Of a stretch of DNA of 18,406 bases, positions 7,406 through 16,239 are shown one piece after another. The stretch is from Sulfuritalea sp. GTDB lineage: Bacteria > Pseudomonadota > Gammaproteobacteria > Burkholderiales > Rhodocyclaceae. The DNA lies in contig JAIPCS010000044.1 of assembly GCA_021738105.1 (NCBI GenBank), forward strand, positions 1 to 18,406, in the 5' to 3' direction. The notes beneath the pieces were generated by a model that was given only the letters and a program-made list of their open reading frames with translations, was not told where the DNA came from and did not search any database. A program made the position numbers and the translations under genes. The number at the start of each line of letters is the position of its first letter. Within the stretch, counting starts at the first letter, position 1.

Positions 7406-8383
7406 ATGCGCATTCTTCTCGTCAAAACATCCTCTCTCGGCGACGTGGTGCACAACCTGCCAGTCGTCACCGACCTGCACAGACACTATCCTGAAGCGAA
7501 GATAGACTGGGTGGTGGAGGAAAATTTCGCAGAAATTCCCCGATTGCATCCGGACGTGCGCCGCGTCATTCCGATGGCGATCCGGCGTTGGCGGCGCTCA
7601 CTCTTGAGTCCTGCAACTTGGGCTGAATTTGGCTCTTTCAGGCGAACGCTGCGAACGGAACACTATGAACTGGTGATCGACACGCAAGGTCTGCTCAAAA
7701 GCGCGCTGATCACTCGCATGGCTCGCGGCAGACGCTGCGGCTACGCTGCCTCATCGGCGCGCGAACCTATCGCGGCGCACCTCTACGATGCCACATTCGA
7801 GGTTTCGAAAGAACTGCACGCGGTCGAGCGCAATCGCCGCCTGGCCGCCGCTGCATCAAGCTATACCCTTTTGCCCGCACCGGACTACGGAATCACCGCT
7901 AGCTGGCCGCGAAACGGAATCCCAAGTGTGCAGAGCACGCCGGCGTCGAGTTCTGGCGACTCGAATGCCGTGTTGTTGACCGCCACGTCGCGCGACGACA
8001 AGTTGTGGCCTGAGGAGCACTGGATTGATGTCGGTCGGGCCTTGCATCAGAAAGGGCTTACATGCTTGTTGCCAGCCGGGAGTGCCGCCGAGCACCAGCG
8101 TGCGGAGCGGATCGCGCAGGCAATTCCCGGCGCGATCGCTTTGCCAATGCTGAGCCTGACGGAACTCGCTCAACAACTTGCCGCCGCCCGCATCGTGATC
8201 GGGGTCGATACCGGGCTGGTCCATCTGGCCGCGGCACTGGGTCGGCCCACACTGGCCTTGTTTTCCGCTTCCGATTCGGCGCTCACCGGGGTTCTGGCAC
8301 AGACACCCGCTTTCAACCTCGGCACGCGCGGACACCCGCCTCGCGTCGATGACGTTCTCACTACAGCGACGGCGCTTCTCTGA
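7406..8383 (+). CDS. waaC: lipopolysaccharide heptosyltransferase I
   Basis: This 325-residue family 9 glycosyltransferase adds the first L-glycero-D-manno-heptose to Kdo2-lipid A on the cytoplasmic side of the inner membrane. It opens with MRILLVKTSSLGDVVHNLP, the hallmark heptosyltransferase start, and contains the C-terminal donor-binding motif GVDTGLVHLAAALGRPT (near 265-285). Length is normal. I placed the start at the ATG at 7406 because the upstream in-frame extension from 7331 adds 25 residues with no family match. The stop overlaps the waaA start by one base (TGATG at 8381-8385), giving translational coupling. WaaC rather than WaaF is favoured by the SSLGDVVH spelling and the pairing with waaA. 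Confidence 0.94.
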   Translation: MRILLVKTSSLGDVVHNLPVVTDLHRHYPEAKIDWVVEENFAEIPRLHPDVRRVIPMAIRRWRRSLLSPATWAEFGSFRRTLRTEHYELVIDTQGLLKSALITRMARGRRCGYAASSAREPIAAHLYDATFEVSKELHAVERNRRLAAAASSYTLLPAPDYGITASWPRNGIPSVQSTPASSSGDSNAVLLTATSRDDKLWPEEHWIDVGRALHQKGLTCLLPAGSAAEHQRAERIAQAIPGAIALPMLSLTELAQQLAAARIVIGVDTGLVHLAAALGRPTLALFSASDSALTGVLAQTPAFNLGTRGHPPRVDDVLTTATALL

Positions 8384-9684
8384 TGGCCAGATTCGCCTAT
8401 ACCGTGCTCGTTTTCGCCCTGCTGCCCTGGGCGGTATTGCATCTGCTTTGGCGTTCCCGCAAACAGCCCGAGTATCTGCAGCACTGGAACGAGCGCTTCG
8501 CCCGCTATCCGGAACCCACTCGTGAGCAATTGCACGTACCGACACTCTGGCTACACGCCGTATCTGTCGGCGAAACCCGCGCCGCGCAACCTTTACTGAC
8601 TGCGTTAAGGAAATACTTCCCCGGACATCGAATTCTGTTTACCCACATGACACCAACCGGGCGCGCCACCTCTGAAGCCTTGTTTGGCGACACCGTCGAG
8701 CGCATCTACCTGCCCTACGATACGCCGCGGGCGATGAGGCGCTTTCTCAGCCACTACCGACCCAGCCTGGGACTGATTCTCGAAACTGAACTGTGGCCAA
8801 ACCTGATCGCCGCCTGCAGCGAGACTAAGGTGCCGCTGTGGCTGGTCAATGCGCGCCTGTCAGCACGCTCGGCTCGACGCTATGCCCGGTTTTCTGCGCT
8901 GACACGCGACGCACTGCAAGGCCTGACCGCCATTGGTGCTCAGTCAAATGACGATGCATCCCGGTTCGAGGCGCTCGGCGCAAATAATATTGTCGTTACC
9001 GGCAATGTGAAATTCGACATTGCCGCACCCGCCGATCAAGTCCAATTGGGAGGCATCCTTCGTGCTCAAATTGGAGAGAGGGCCGTGTGGCTCGCCGCCA
9101 GTACACGCGAGGGCGAAGAAGCCCTGATTCTGGATGCATGGAGGCAGCACCGCGCAAAAATTGCGCAAAGCGTCCCGCTGCAGGACAGCAACAGTACGGC
9201 GGCGTTGCTGATCATCGTACCGCGCCATCCACAGCGCTTTGACGAGGTCGGGCGGATCGCGGCAGCGCAAGACTTCAGGGTACAAAGGCGCAGCGAGAAC
9301 ACAGTGATTTCAGCGAGTACCGACGTGCTGATTGGTGACAGCATGGGAGAGATGTTTGCCTGGTATGCCTGCGCCGATCTCGCCTTCATCGGCGGCAGTT
9401 TGCTCGATTTCGGCAGCCAGAATTTGATCGAGGCGGCCGCCTGCGGCGCACCTATTCTGATTGGCCCATCAACCCGGAATTTTGCCGAAGCCGCGCGGGA
9501 AGCCGTCGCATGCGGCGCCGCGCGAACGATTCGCGATGCCGACGATCTGGTAAATCAGGTCAATGCTTTGCTGACTGACACAAACGGCCGTCAGTACATG
9601 GCTGCCGCAGGACGAAGCTTTGCCCAGCGTCATCGTGGTGCGACAGCGCGCACCATGGAGATGGTCAGTCCAGCAGGGCGTTGA
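8383..9684 (+). CDS. waaA: 3-deoxy-D-manno-octulosonate (Kdo) transferase
   Basis: This 433-residue family 30 glycosyltransferase transfers Kdo from CMP-Kdo to the lipid A precursor at the inner membrane, an essential step in LPS assembly. An N-terminal membrane-anchoring helix (about 4-23) precedes HAVSVGE (58-64), whose Glu64 is the expected catalytic base. ETELWPNLI is characteristic of the family, as is FIGGSLLDFGSQNLIEAAACG in the donor-binding domain, although the latter differs in detail from the common GGSLVPHGGHNPLEPA. Length fits. It is coupled to waaC by a 1-nt overlap. Its 3' end overlaps the convergent tolC gene by 20 nt. Confidence 0.95.
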   Translation: MARFAYTVLVFALLPWAVLHLLWRSRKQPEYLQHWNERFARYPEPTREQLHVPTLWLHAVSVGETRAAQPLLTALRKYFPGHRILFTHMTPTGRATSEALFGDTVERIYLPYDTPRAMRRFLSHYRPSLGLILETELWPNLIAACSETKVPLWLVNARLSARSARRYARFSALTRDALQGLTAIGAQSNDDASRFEALGANNIVVTGNVKFDIAAPADQVQLGGILRAQIGERAVWLAASTREGEEALILDAWRQHRAKIAQSVPLQDSNSTAALLIIVPRHPQRFDEVGRIAAAQDFRVQRRSENTVISASTDVLIGDSMGEMFAWYACADLAFIGGSLLDFGSQNLIEAAACGAPILIGPSTRNFAEAAREAVACGAARTIRDADDLVNQVNALLTDTNGRQYMAAAGRSFAQRHRGATARTMEMVSPAGR

Positions 9685-10999
9685 TCGCCGCGACGTCTTC
9701 TTCGGCCAGGCCACCGGCGGCTGCCTTGAGCTTGAGCAATGCACCCAAGGTATCCAGCCGGGCCTTGGCCAGCTTCTGACGGGTGTCGTAAAGCTGGCTC
9801 TGGGCATTCAGGACATCGATGTTGATGCGCACGCCGACGTCGTAGCCCAGTTTGTTCGAGTCCAACGCCGACTGTGATGAGGTCAGCGCTGCCTCGTAAG
9901 CCTTCACCTGAGCCAGCCCAGAATTCACGCCCAGATAGGCCTGTCGTGCGTTGAGCGCCGCCGTACGGCGTGCGCTCTCGAGATCGGCGGGCGCCTTTTC
10001 CTTGGGAGCAATGGCTTCACGTTCCCTGGACACTGTCACGCCACCCGAGAAGATCGGAATCGACAATTGCAGGCCGATGGCACTCGAATTGCTGTCATAG
10101 CCGACACCCAGCGTCGAGCTGTTGCTGGCCGAACTGCGCCCTCGCGACGCCACCAGATCGAGCGTCGGGTAATGCCCGGCGCGCTGCTTTTCGATTTCGC
10201 GAGTGGCTATTTCAAATACGGCAGAATAGATCCGTACCGACGCACTCTGAGTCTCGGCCAACTCCACCCACTTGTTGATATCGTCCGGCTGAGGGCCAAT
10301 CAACTGCACACCGGGTTTAAGTCGCTTCAGACCTTCAGGCTCCTTGCCGATTACCGCGCGCAAAGCCTGCTGCTTGACCGTCAGATCATTCAGTGCCGCG
10401 ATCTCCTGGGCGCTGGTCAGGTCGAAACGCGCCTGGGCTTCATGGCTGTCGGTGACCGTCGCGGTACCGACCTCGAAATTGCGCTTTGCCGACTCGAGCT
10501 GTTCCGCAATCGCGGCCTTTTGTGCCTGTGCGGTTGCCAAGGCATCCTGCGCCAGCAACACATCGAAGTAGGCCTGCGCGGCACGCACTATCAGCTCCTG
10601 CTTGGCCAGAGAGAATTGCGCTTCGGCTTGCGCCACGGCGAGTTCCGCCTGTGAATAGGCCACCCAGTTCTGCCAGCGAAACAGCGGCTGCGAGAGGCTC
10701 AAGGTCCAGCCGTTGCTGTTGTAGTTGGTAGTGGTTGCGGTCGCCCCGCTCTGTCGGCGCGTCGTATCTGAGTTATTCCAGGTGCTGCTCGCACTCAAAC
10801 CGATCGTGGGCATCAGGCCGGATTTCCCTTGGGGCAGTTTCTCGCGTCCCGCATCGAGTGCTGCACGCGCTGCGGCAAATTGGGCGTCGTGGGCAATGGC
10901 GTCTCGATACACCGCCATCAGATCGGCAGCTTGTGCTGCTCCGACCAGGCCGCCGGCTGACAAGCAGCCGGCAATTATCAGGGAAAGTGCTTTTTGCAT
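9665..10999 (-). CDS. tolC: TolC-family outer-membrane channel protein
   Basis: This 444-residue outer-membrane factor forms the exit duct for tripartite efflux pumps or type I secretion. A signal peptide covers residues 1-24, with a cleavage site at AQA/AD. The mature protein has two OEP repeats (about 25-215 and 230-430) rich in long amphipathic helices. Examples are ATAQAQKAAIAEQLESAKRN and, in the second repeat, NKLGYDVGVRINIDVLNAQ, which is the typical TolC GxxxxxDVLNAQ signature. A Shine-Dalgarno sequence GGAG (11005-11008) sits 5 nt before the ATG. It follows the rhodanese gene by 24 nt and likely shares its transcript. The upstream RND-adaptor-RND genes on the same strand are natural partners. 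Confidence 0.95.
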   Translation of the reverse strand: MQKALSLIIAGCLSAGGLVGAAQAADLMAVYRDAIAHDAQFAAARAALDAGREKLPQGKSGLMPTIGLSASSTWNNSDTTRRQSGATATTTNYNSNGWTLSLSQPLFRWQNWVAYSQAELAVAQAEAQFSLAKQELIVRAAQAYFDVLLAQDALATAQAQKAAIAEQLESAKRNFEVGTATVTDSHEAQARFDLTSAQEIAALNDLTVKQQALRAVIGKEPEGLKRLKPGVQLIGPQPDDINKWVELAETQSASVRIYSAVFEIATREIEKQRAGHYPTLDLVASRGRSSASNSSTLGVGYDSNSSAIGLQLSIPIFSGGVTVSREREAIAPKEKAPADLESARRTAALNARQAYLGVNSGLAQVKAYEAALTSSQSALDSNKLGYDVGVRINIDVLNAQSQLYDTRQKLAKARLDTLGALLKLKAAAGGLAEEDVAAINALLD

Positions 11000-11023
11000 A
11001 CGAGCTCCGCGTTCTTTTCTATT

Positions 11024-11347
11024 TTAGTACGTTGGCATGGCCGGATCAACATCCCGGGCCCAGGCGGCAACGCCGCCTTGCAAGTTGATGACGTTGGTAC
11101 AACCCATTTGTTCCAGAAACATTCCCACCTGAAAACTGCGTGCGCCGTGATGGCATATCACAACAATGTCGGCGTCGCGCCTGAGTTCTTGATGCCGCGC
11201 AGGCACGCCACGCATCGGCATCGACTGCGAACCGGCAATACGGCAGGTCTCGAATTCCCACGGCTCGCGCACATCGAGCAGCACCGGCTTGGTCCTTTCC
11301 GCATCGTTGAGCCATTCGTCAAGCTGGGACGGGAGTAGCTGCTGCAT
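11024..11347 (-). CDS. single-domain rhodanese-like sulfurtransferase
   Basis: This 107-residue cytoplasmic protein is a single rhodanese domain that carries sulfur as a persulfide. The active-site loop CHHGARS (65-71) has Cys65. The conserved LLDVREPWEFE (23-33) and GGVAAW (91-96) flank the fold. The length is normal for one-domain rhodaneses, and there is no signal peptide. I chose the ATG at 11347 because the longer frame from 11551 runs through the pcm-like gene out of frame and has no homology. It starts 4 nt after the pcm-like stop and is followed 24 nt later by tolC. The trio pcm-like / rhodanese / tolC next to waaA is a gene order I recall from betaproteobacteria. Its physiological sulfur acceptor is unknown. 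Confidence 0.93.
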   Translation of the reverse strand: MQQLLPSQLDEWLNDAERTKPVLLDVREPWEFETCRIAGSQSMPMRGVPARHQELRRDADIVVICHHGARSFQVGMFLEQMGCTNVINLQGGVAAWARDVDPAMPTY

Positions 11348-11351
11348 CGGC

Positions 11352-12008
11352 TCAGAACGCGAATTGCGATTCGAGCTCGGCTTCACGCATCGAGTCAACC
11401 ACGGTTTCGAATACCACCCGACGCTGAAATTCGCTGCCCAGGCGGGAGTAAAGCACCGCCTGCATCGCCGGAGTTTCTCCTTCGAATGCAAACAGCCGCC
11501 CGCCGGGCTTGAGCTGATCGAGCAAAGTTTGGGATACCACCGAAATCGCACCGGAAACCATGATCACATCATATGGCGCGTGGGCGGACAGTCCGTCCAG
11601 CCCGTTTCCGGTTTCGACCACCACGTTGCTCACACCTGCTCGACGCAAGTTTTCGCGCGCGACGTCTGCCAGTTCCGGATCAAGCTCAACCGACCACACG
11701 TGATCGGAATGAGCACCGAGCAACGCCGCCATGTAACCGGAACCGGTACCCACCTCAAGGACATTTTCGTGGGTTTTCATCGCAAGAGCCTGCAGTGCCA
11801 GCGCTTCAACGATAGGTGCAAACATGCGCGCGCCATGACTACCGCCCAACGGAATCCTCGTGTCAGCAAAGGCCAGCCGGCGATGAGTCGGTGGAACAAA
11901 CTCTTCGCGCTTGACCAGGAATAGCACGTCAAGCACGTTCGGATCCAGCACCTTCCCGGGGCGCAGTTGCTGCTCGATCATGTTGAAGCGGGCTTGTTCG
12001 AAGTTCAT
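11352..12008 (-). CDS. protein-L-isoaspartate O-methyltransferase-like SAM methyltransferase (divergent)
   Basis: This 218-residue cytoplasmic protein has the PCMT fold. An N-terminal segment MIEQQLRPGKV (10-20) comes first, then the SAM motif VLEVGTGSGYMAALL (83-97), an acidic end of beta-2 VELD (107-110), DVIMVSGA (147-154) and LKPGGRLFAFEG. Family members with proven isoaspartate repair carry a serine/threonine-containing ISAPHM-type motif before the SAM site. Here that place reads GGSHGARMFAP (55-65), so the substrate may differ. The gene is usually annotated pcm in betaproteobacteria, but I leave the symbol out. A Shine-Dalgarno GGAG (12014-12017) lies 5 nt from the ATG. A palindrome at 12028-12047 occupies its promoter region. 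It leads the rhodanese-tolC operon. Confidence 0.85.
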   Translation of the reverse strand: MNFEQARFNMIEQQLRPGKVLDPNVLDVLFLVKREEFVPPTHRRLAFADTRIPLGGSHGARMFAPIVEALALQALAMKTHENVLEVGTGSGYMAALLGAHSDHVWSVELDPELADVARENLRRAGVSNVVVETGNGLDGLSAHAPYDVIMVSGAISVVSQTLLDQLKPGGRLFAFEGETPAMQAVLYSRLGSEFQRRVVFETVVDSMREAELESQFAF

Positions 12009-12027
12009 GATATCTCCAAGAAATTCA

Positions 12028-12047
12028 ATATTAGCATGTTCTAATAT
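12028..12047. promoter_or_regulatory. perfect palindrome in the promoter region of the pcm-like/rhodanese/tolC operon
   Basis: The half sites ATATTAG (12028-12034) and CTAATAT (12041-12047) are exact reverse complements with a 6-bp spacer. The site lies in the 65-bp gap after the RND gene, 20 nt upstream of the pcm-like ATG. A -10-like TAATAT on the minus strand is contained in it, so a dimeric repressor bound here would block the promoter. No regulator gene is in the window. The best -35 candidate is weak. Confidence 0.6.
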
Positions 12048-12073
12048 GCAGACACAGCGGATAAGCTAGGATT

Positions 12074-15000
12074 CTACGCCTCTGACAAGCCGTCAATCGG
12101 CTCTTTGACCTTGAACCATGCGGCATAAAGGGCCGGCAGAAACAGACAGGTCAGTACCGTCGCAACGATCAATCCACCCATGATGGCGACCGCCATCGGG
12201 CCCCAGAATACCTGCCTCGTCAGCGGGATCATCGCCAATACGGCGGCAGCTGCCGTCAGTGTAATCGGGCGGAAGCGACGCACCGTTGAACCCACGATCG
12301 CCTCCCAGGCGCTCTTGCCCGCCGACTCGTCCTGCTCGATCTGGTCGACCAGAATCACTGAGTTACGCAGGATCATCCCCATCAGGGCAATCACCCCGAG
12401 ATTGGCGACAAAGCCAAAAGGCACCTGGAACACCAGAAGCGCAAGCGTCACGCCGATGAGACCCAGCGGTGCGGTCAGCAACACCATGATCGTGCGACTG
12501 ATGCTCTGCAACTGGATCATCAGCAAAGTGATGACACCGACCACCATCAGCGGCATGACTGCCTTGATCGAGCTTTCACCCTTGGCCGATTCCTCGACGG
12601 CGCCGCCGGTCTCAATACGGAATCCCGGCGGCAGCTTCGCCCGCAAGGGACCCAGCTGTTTCTCCATCTGGGTGGACGCCGTTTGCGGCTGCATGTTGCC
12701 GACAATGTCGGCCCGCACGGTAATCGTCGGCAGGCGGTTGCGCCTCCAGATCAGGCCTTCCTCCAGAATCGGCACCAGCCGCGCTACCTGGGCAAGGGGA
12801 ATATGACGTCCGCTGGCGGCGACGATATCCAGGTCGGGCAGACGGGCCAGTGTTCGCGGATCGGCGCCTTCTCCGCCCGAATTTTTTGCCGCTCGATTCG
12901 CACCGGCGCGCCAGACCACGTCAATCAACTGATCGTTCTCGCGGAACTGGGTCACGGTGGCGCCGACCAGCCAGCCCTGAAGGGTCAACGCGACATCCTG
13001 GCTGGAAACACCCAGCGCGCGCGCGCGCGGCTGGTCTATTTCGACGCGCACGGACTTGATGCGATCGTTCCAGTCGAAGTTCACATTCCGAAGATTCGGA
13101 TGGGCGCGCATCAGCCCGGCGATCGTCTCCGCACCCTCGCGCAAGGCGCCCAACTCCTCGCCCGCAATACGGAACTGCACCGGATACCCCACCGGTGGTC
13201 CATTCTCCAGCCGTGACACGCGCATCCGCAAATGCGACCACGCGCCGTCCGGAGCAGCAAACGCCGCCTCCAGCCTGTCCTTGACCACTTCACGCTCTTC
13301 CAGTCCCTTGGCAACGATCATCATTTGCCCGAAATTGTCCGCAAACAATTGTTGATCCAGGGACAGAAAGAATCGCGGCGCGCCGTTGCCGATAAAGGAG
13401 GCCCATGACTCTATATTGGTATCGTTTGCGACGAAAGCCTCGAGACGCTTGACCTCGCGCTCGGTTGCTTTCAGCGAAGCGCCTTGTGGCAACCAGATAT
13501 CGACCATCAACTCCGGCCGGCTGGCGCTGGGAAAAAACTGCTTCTGCACACCGATATTGAACGCCACCAGCGACAGGGCGAAGCTTGCGATGGTGGCAAG
13601 AATCACCAGCCAGCGGTGGCGCAGACACCACACCACCAGCGCGCGGAAACGGATATAGAAAGGCGAGTCGTAGATATCGCCACCATGCTTTTCCCCGATC
13701 GCGCGCAGCTTTGCCGGATCGAGCAGCTTGTAACCCAGATAGGGGGTAAAGATCACCGCCACGATCCATGACACCAATAAAGCGATGGTTACCACGGCGA
13801 AGATCGAGAAGGTGTACTCGCCGGCGGCGGACTTGGCGAAACCGACGGGCGTAAAACCTGCCGCGGTGATCAGCGTCCCGGTCAGCATCGGAAAAGCGGT
13901 CGAAGTGTAGGCGAAGGTGGCCGCCTTGAAGCGGTCCCAGCCCTGTTCCATTTTGACCACCATCATTTCCGCCGCGATGATCGCGTCATCAACCAGCAAG
14001 CCCAGGGAAATCACCAGGGCGCCGAGCGAAATGCGCTGCAGGTCGATGCCGAAGGACTTCATCAAAAGAATGGTGATCGCCAGTACCAGAGGAATCGAGA
14101 GCGCCACCACGGTACCGGTGCGCCAGCCGAGGCTCAGGAAGGACACAGCAAGAACAATGATGATCGCCTCGCCCAGGGTTTTGACGAACAGATTGAGCGA
14201 GGTCTTGACGATCTGCGGCTGATCGGCCACCACACGAACGTCGATGCCCACCGGCAGATCCTGTTCCAGTCGAGCCATGGCCTGGCCCAGATTCTCACCA
14301 AGCGCGATGACATTGCCGCCCTTGGCCATAACGACGCCGAGGCCAACAGCCTCACGCCCCGCCACCCGCATGCGCGGCTGCGGGGGATCGGCCAGGCCGC
14401 GTGTGATACTGGCAATGTCGCCCAGACGGAAAGCCCGCCCGCCGATGGACAAGCTGGCTTCACGCAATGCATCTACGCTGTCGAACGGACCGGTAACGCG
14501 CAGCCGGACACGATCTGTCCCGGTTTCAACCTGGCCTGCCGGCACCACCGCATTCTGCCGCTGCAGGGCGTCGAATACCTGAGTGGGCACCAGGCCCATG
14601 GCAGCCAGTCGAGACGGACTGGCGTCGATGTAGATTTTTTCATCCTGCACACCGATCAGTTCGATCTTCTTCACGTCGGGTACCTGGCGCAATTCGCGCG
14701 CCAGCCGATCGGCTTCGCGGCGCAAATCACCCATGCCATAGCCCGCCTTGTCGTCGTGGGCGGTGAGAGCGAATATCTTGATCTGTACATCGCCGAACTC
14801 GTCATTCGGAAACGGTCCCTGCACCCCGGCCGGCAGCGTGTGACGAATGTCGTCGAGTTTCTTGCGCACCTGGCGCCAGGCTTCCGGCACCTCGGACTTG
14901 GGTGTGTAGTCCTTGAGGATAACGATGCTCAGCGATTCGCCGGGTTTCGAGGCGGTGCGCAGCACATCCACCCAGGGTGTTTCACTCAGCTTTTTCTCGA

Positions 15001-15208
15001 TCCGCTCGGTCAACTGCTGCTCGACCTGCGGGGCGCTTGCACCCGGCCACAATGTCCGCACCACCATGACCTTGAAAGTAAAGTCCGGATCTTCGGCACG
15101 ACCCAACTGCAGAAAGGCCAGGATGCCGCCGACCAAGAAGACGATGATCAGGTACAACACCATCTGCGGATGCTTGAGCGCCCACTCCGATAGATTGATC
15201 TGCTTCAT
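12074..15208 (-). CDS. RND efflux pump permease subunit (full length)
   Basis: This 1044-residue inner-membrane transporter belongs to the AcrB/HAE-type resistance-nodulation-division family, which exports compounds using proton flow. TM1 is at about 14-34, a large periplasmic loop at about 38-335, and TM2 onward follows. The TM4 motif GLLVDDAIIAAEMM carries Asp407 and Asp408, the proton-relay pair. A second repeat follows with its own loop and TM7-12. In TM10 the position of the AcrB relay lysine is an arginine (LRNSVILVD, codon 12365-12367). The TM11 arginine is present (RFRPI, codon 12269-12271). The ATG overlaps the adaptor stop as ATGA (15205-15208). Substrate cannot be inferred. Confidence 0.95.
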   Translation of the reverse strand: MKQINLSEWALKHPQMVLYLIIVFLVGGILAFLQLGRAEDPDFTFKVMVVRTLWPGASAPQVEQQLTERIEKKLSETPWVDVLRTASKPGESLSIVILKDYTPKSEVPEAWRQVRKKLDDIRHTLPAGVQGPFPNDEFGDVQIKIFALTAHDDKAGYGMGDLRREADRLARELRQVPDVKKIELIGVQDEKIYIDASPSRLAAMGLVPTQVFDALQRQNAVVPAGQVETGTDRVRLRVTGPFDSVDALREASLSIGGRAFRLGDIASITRGLADPPQPRMRVAGREAVGLGVVMAKGGNVIALGENLGQAMARLEQDLPVGIDVRVVADQPQIVKTSLNLFVKTLGEAIIIVLAVSFLSLGWRTGTVVALSIPLVLAITILLMKSFGIDLQRISLGALVISLGLLVDDAIIAAEMMVVKMEQGWDRFKAATFAYTSTAFPMLTGTLITAAGFTPVGFAKSAAGEYTFSIFAVVTIALLVSWIVAVIFTPYLGYKLLDPAKLRAIGEKHGGDIYDSPFYIRFRALVVWCLRHRWLVILATIASFALSLVAFNIGVQKQFFPSASRPELMVDIWLPQGASLKATEREVKRLEAFVANDTNIESWASFIGNGAPRFFLSLDQQLFADNFGQMMIVAKGLEEREVVKDRLEAAFAAPDGAWSHLRMRVSRLENGPPVGYPVQFRIAGEELGALREGAETIAGLMRAHPNLRNVNFDWNDRIKSVRVEIDQPRARALGVSSQDVALTLQGWLVGATVTQFRENDQLIDVVWRAGANRAAKNSGGEGADPRTLARLPDLDIVAASGRHIPLAQVARLVPILEEGLIWRRNRLPTITVRADIVGNMQPQTASTQMEKQLGPLRAKLPPGFRIETGGAVEESAKGESSIKAVMPLMVVGVITLLMIQLQSISRTIMVLLTAPLGLIGVTLALLVFQVPFGFVANLGVIALMGMILRNSVILVDQIEQDESAGKSAWEAIVGSTVRRFRPITLTAAAAVLAMIPLTRQVFWGPMAVAIMGGLIVATVLTCLFLPALYAAWFKVKEPIDGLSEA

Positions 15209-16239
15209 TTTGTGACTGCCACGCGAACCTTTTCACCGGCGCTGAGCAGGTTGACTCCTGCGGCGACGATTTCCTCTCCGCCGATGAGACCGCCACCCAC
15301 CACCGCACTGTCGTCGCTGAATTCGGTCACCGTCACCGCCTGCAGGCTTATCGTGTTGTCGGCGTTCAGTTTCCAGACGGCGGGCTGACTGCCTTTCTGG
15401 AATATCGCGGCGAGCGGTACCCGCAGTTTTACGGTTCCGGGAACATCGGTCGGGAAACGCACCGTCGCGCTCATACCCAGCGGCAACAGAGGATCGGCAT
15501 CCTTGAGGCTGACTCGCGCGGCATAGGTACGGGTCACCGGATCGGCTGCCGGCGAAACCTCGCGCAAGCGCCCGACCAGCGGCTTTTGCGCACTGCCGGG
15601 CGCGGCCCAGAAACTCACCTCGGCCACCTGACCAAGTTTGAAGCCGGAGACTTCACTTTCTGGCAAGGCAATGGCAATTTCGCGGTCACCGTCCGGTGCC
15701 AGACGGAATATCGCCTGTCCGGCACTCACCACCTGCCCGGGTTCGGCCAGCACCTGACCGATGACACCGGCCCGGTTGCTGGAGAGCGTGGTGTAAGCCT
15801 TCTGATTATTTGCCAGCGCCGCCTGGGCAGATACCGCCTTGAGCGTGGTTTCCCTGGCGTCCAATGCCGATTGACTGACGAAATTCTTCGCCTTCAGATC
15901 CCGGAAACGCTTGGCATCGGCTTCGGCCAGACTACGCTGCGCATCGGCCTGAATCGCCTGCAGTGCAGTATCGGTAGCATCGAGTCGTGCCAACACCTGT
16001 CCCGGCTTCACCTGAGCACCCACATCGACCAGACGGGCGACCATCTTGCCGGGGATGCGAAAGGCCAGCACGGTTTCAATCCGGGCGCGCACTTCACCGC
16101 TGTAACTGCGAAGCGTCGCCGTATCACCAGCGCCGACTTTTAGTGTGCGCACCACTTTGGGTGGCGCCGGAGGCGGCTCGGGTACGCTGCATGCAGCCAG
16201 GACAATACTCAATGACACCAGGGCAATACTCAGTTTCAT
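15205..16239 (-). CDS. RND efflux adaptor (membrane fusion) lipoprotein
   Basis: This 344-residue periplasmic adaptor links RND pump and outer-membrane channel. A lipoprotein signal peptide ends in the lipobox LAAC, with Cys17 as the lipid-modified residue. Next come a biotinyl-lipoyl-like half motif (DVGAQVKPGQVLARLDATD), an alpha-helical hairpin rich in Ala and Gln (about 95-150), the second lipoyl half (VIGQVLAEPGQVVSAGQAIFRLAPDG) and beta-barrel and membrane-proximal domains. I chose the ATG at 16239 since the preceding frame from 16374 adds 45 residues with no signal character and overlaps the RND gene. This start overlaps the upstream RND stop as ATGA (16236-16239), and the stop overlaps the downstream RND start the same way. 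Three proteins should thus be made in linked amounts. Confidence 0.94.
   Translation of the reverse strand: MKLSIALVSLSIVLAACSVPEPPPAPPKVVRTLKVGAGDTATLRSYSGEVRARIETVLAFRIPGKMVARLVDVGAQVKPGQVLARLDATDTALQAIQADAQRSLAEADAKRFRDLKAKNFVSQSALDARETTLKAVSAQAALANNQKAYTTLSSNRAGVIGQVLAEPGQVVSAGQAIFRLAPDGDREIAIALPESEVSGFKLGQVAEVSFWAAPGSAQKPLVGRLREVSPAADPVTRTYAARVSLKDADPLLPLGMSATVRFPTDVPGTVKLRVPLAAIFQKGSQPAVWKLNADNTISLQAVTVTEFSDDSAVVGGGLIGGEEIVAAGVNLLSAGEKVRVAVTK

Noticed and set aside
11348..11551. Longer rhodanese start at 11551
   Set aside because: The extra 68 residues lie within the pcm-like gene in another frame and do not resemble a rhodanese or a signal peptide.
13015..13028. Run of seven GC dinucleotides, possible slippage tract or Z-DNA
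   Set aside because: It encodes an ordinary RARAL stretch in the conserved RND frame, which is intact; a short GC run is expected in such GC-rich coding DNA.
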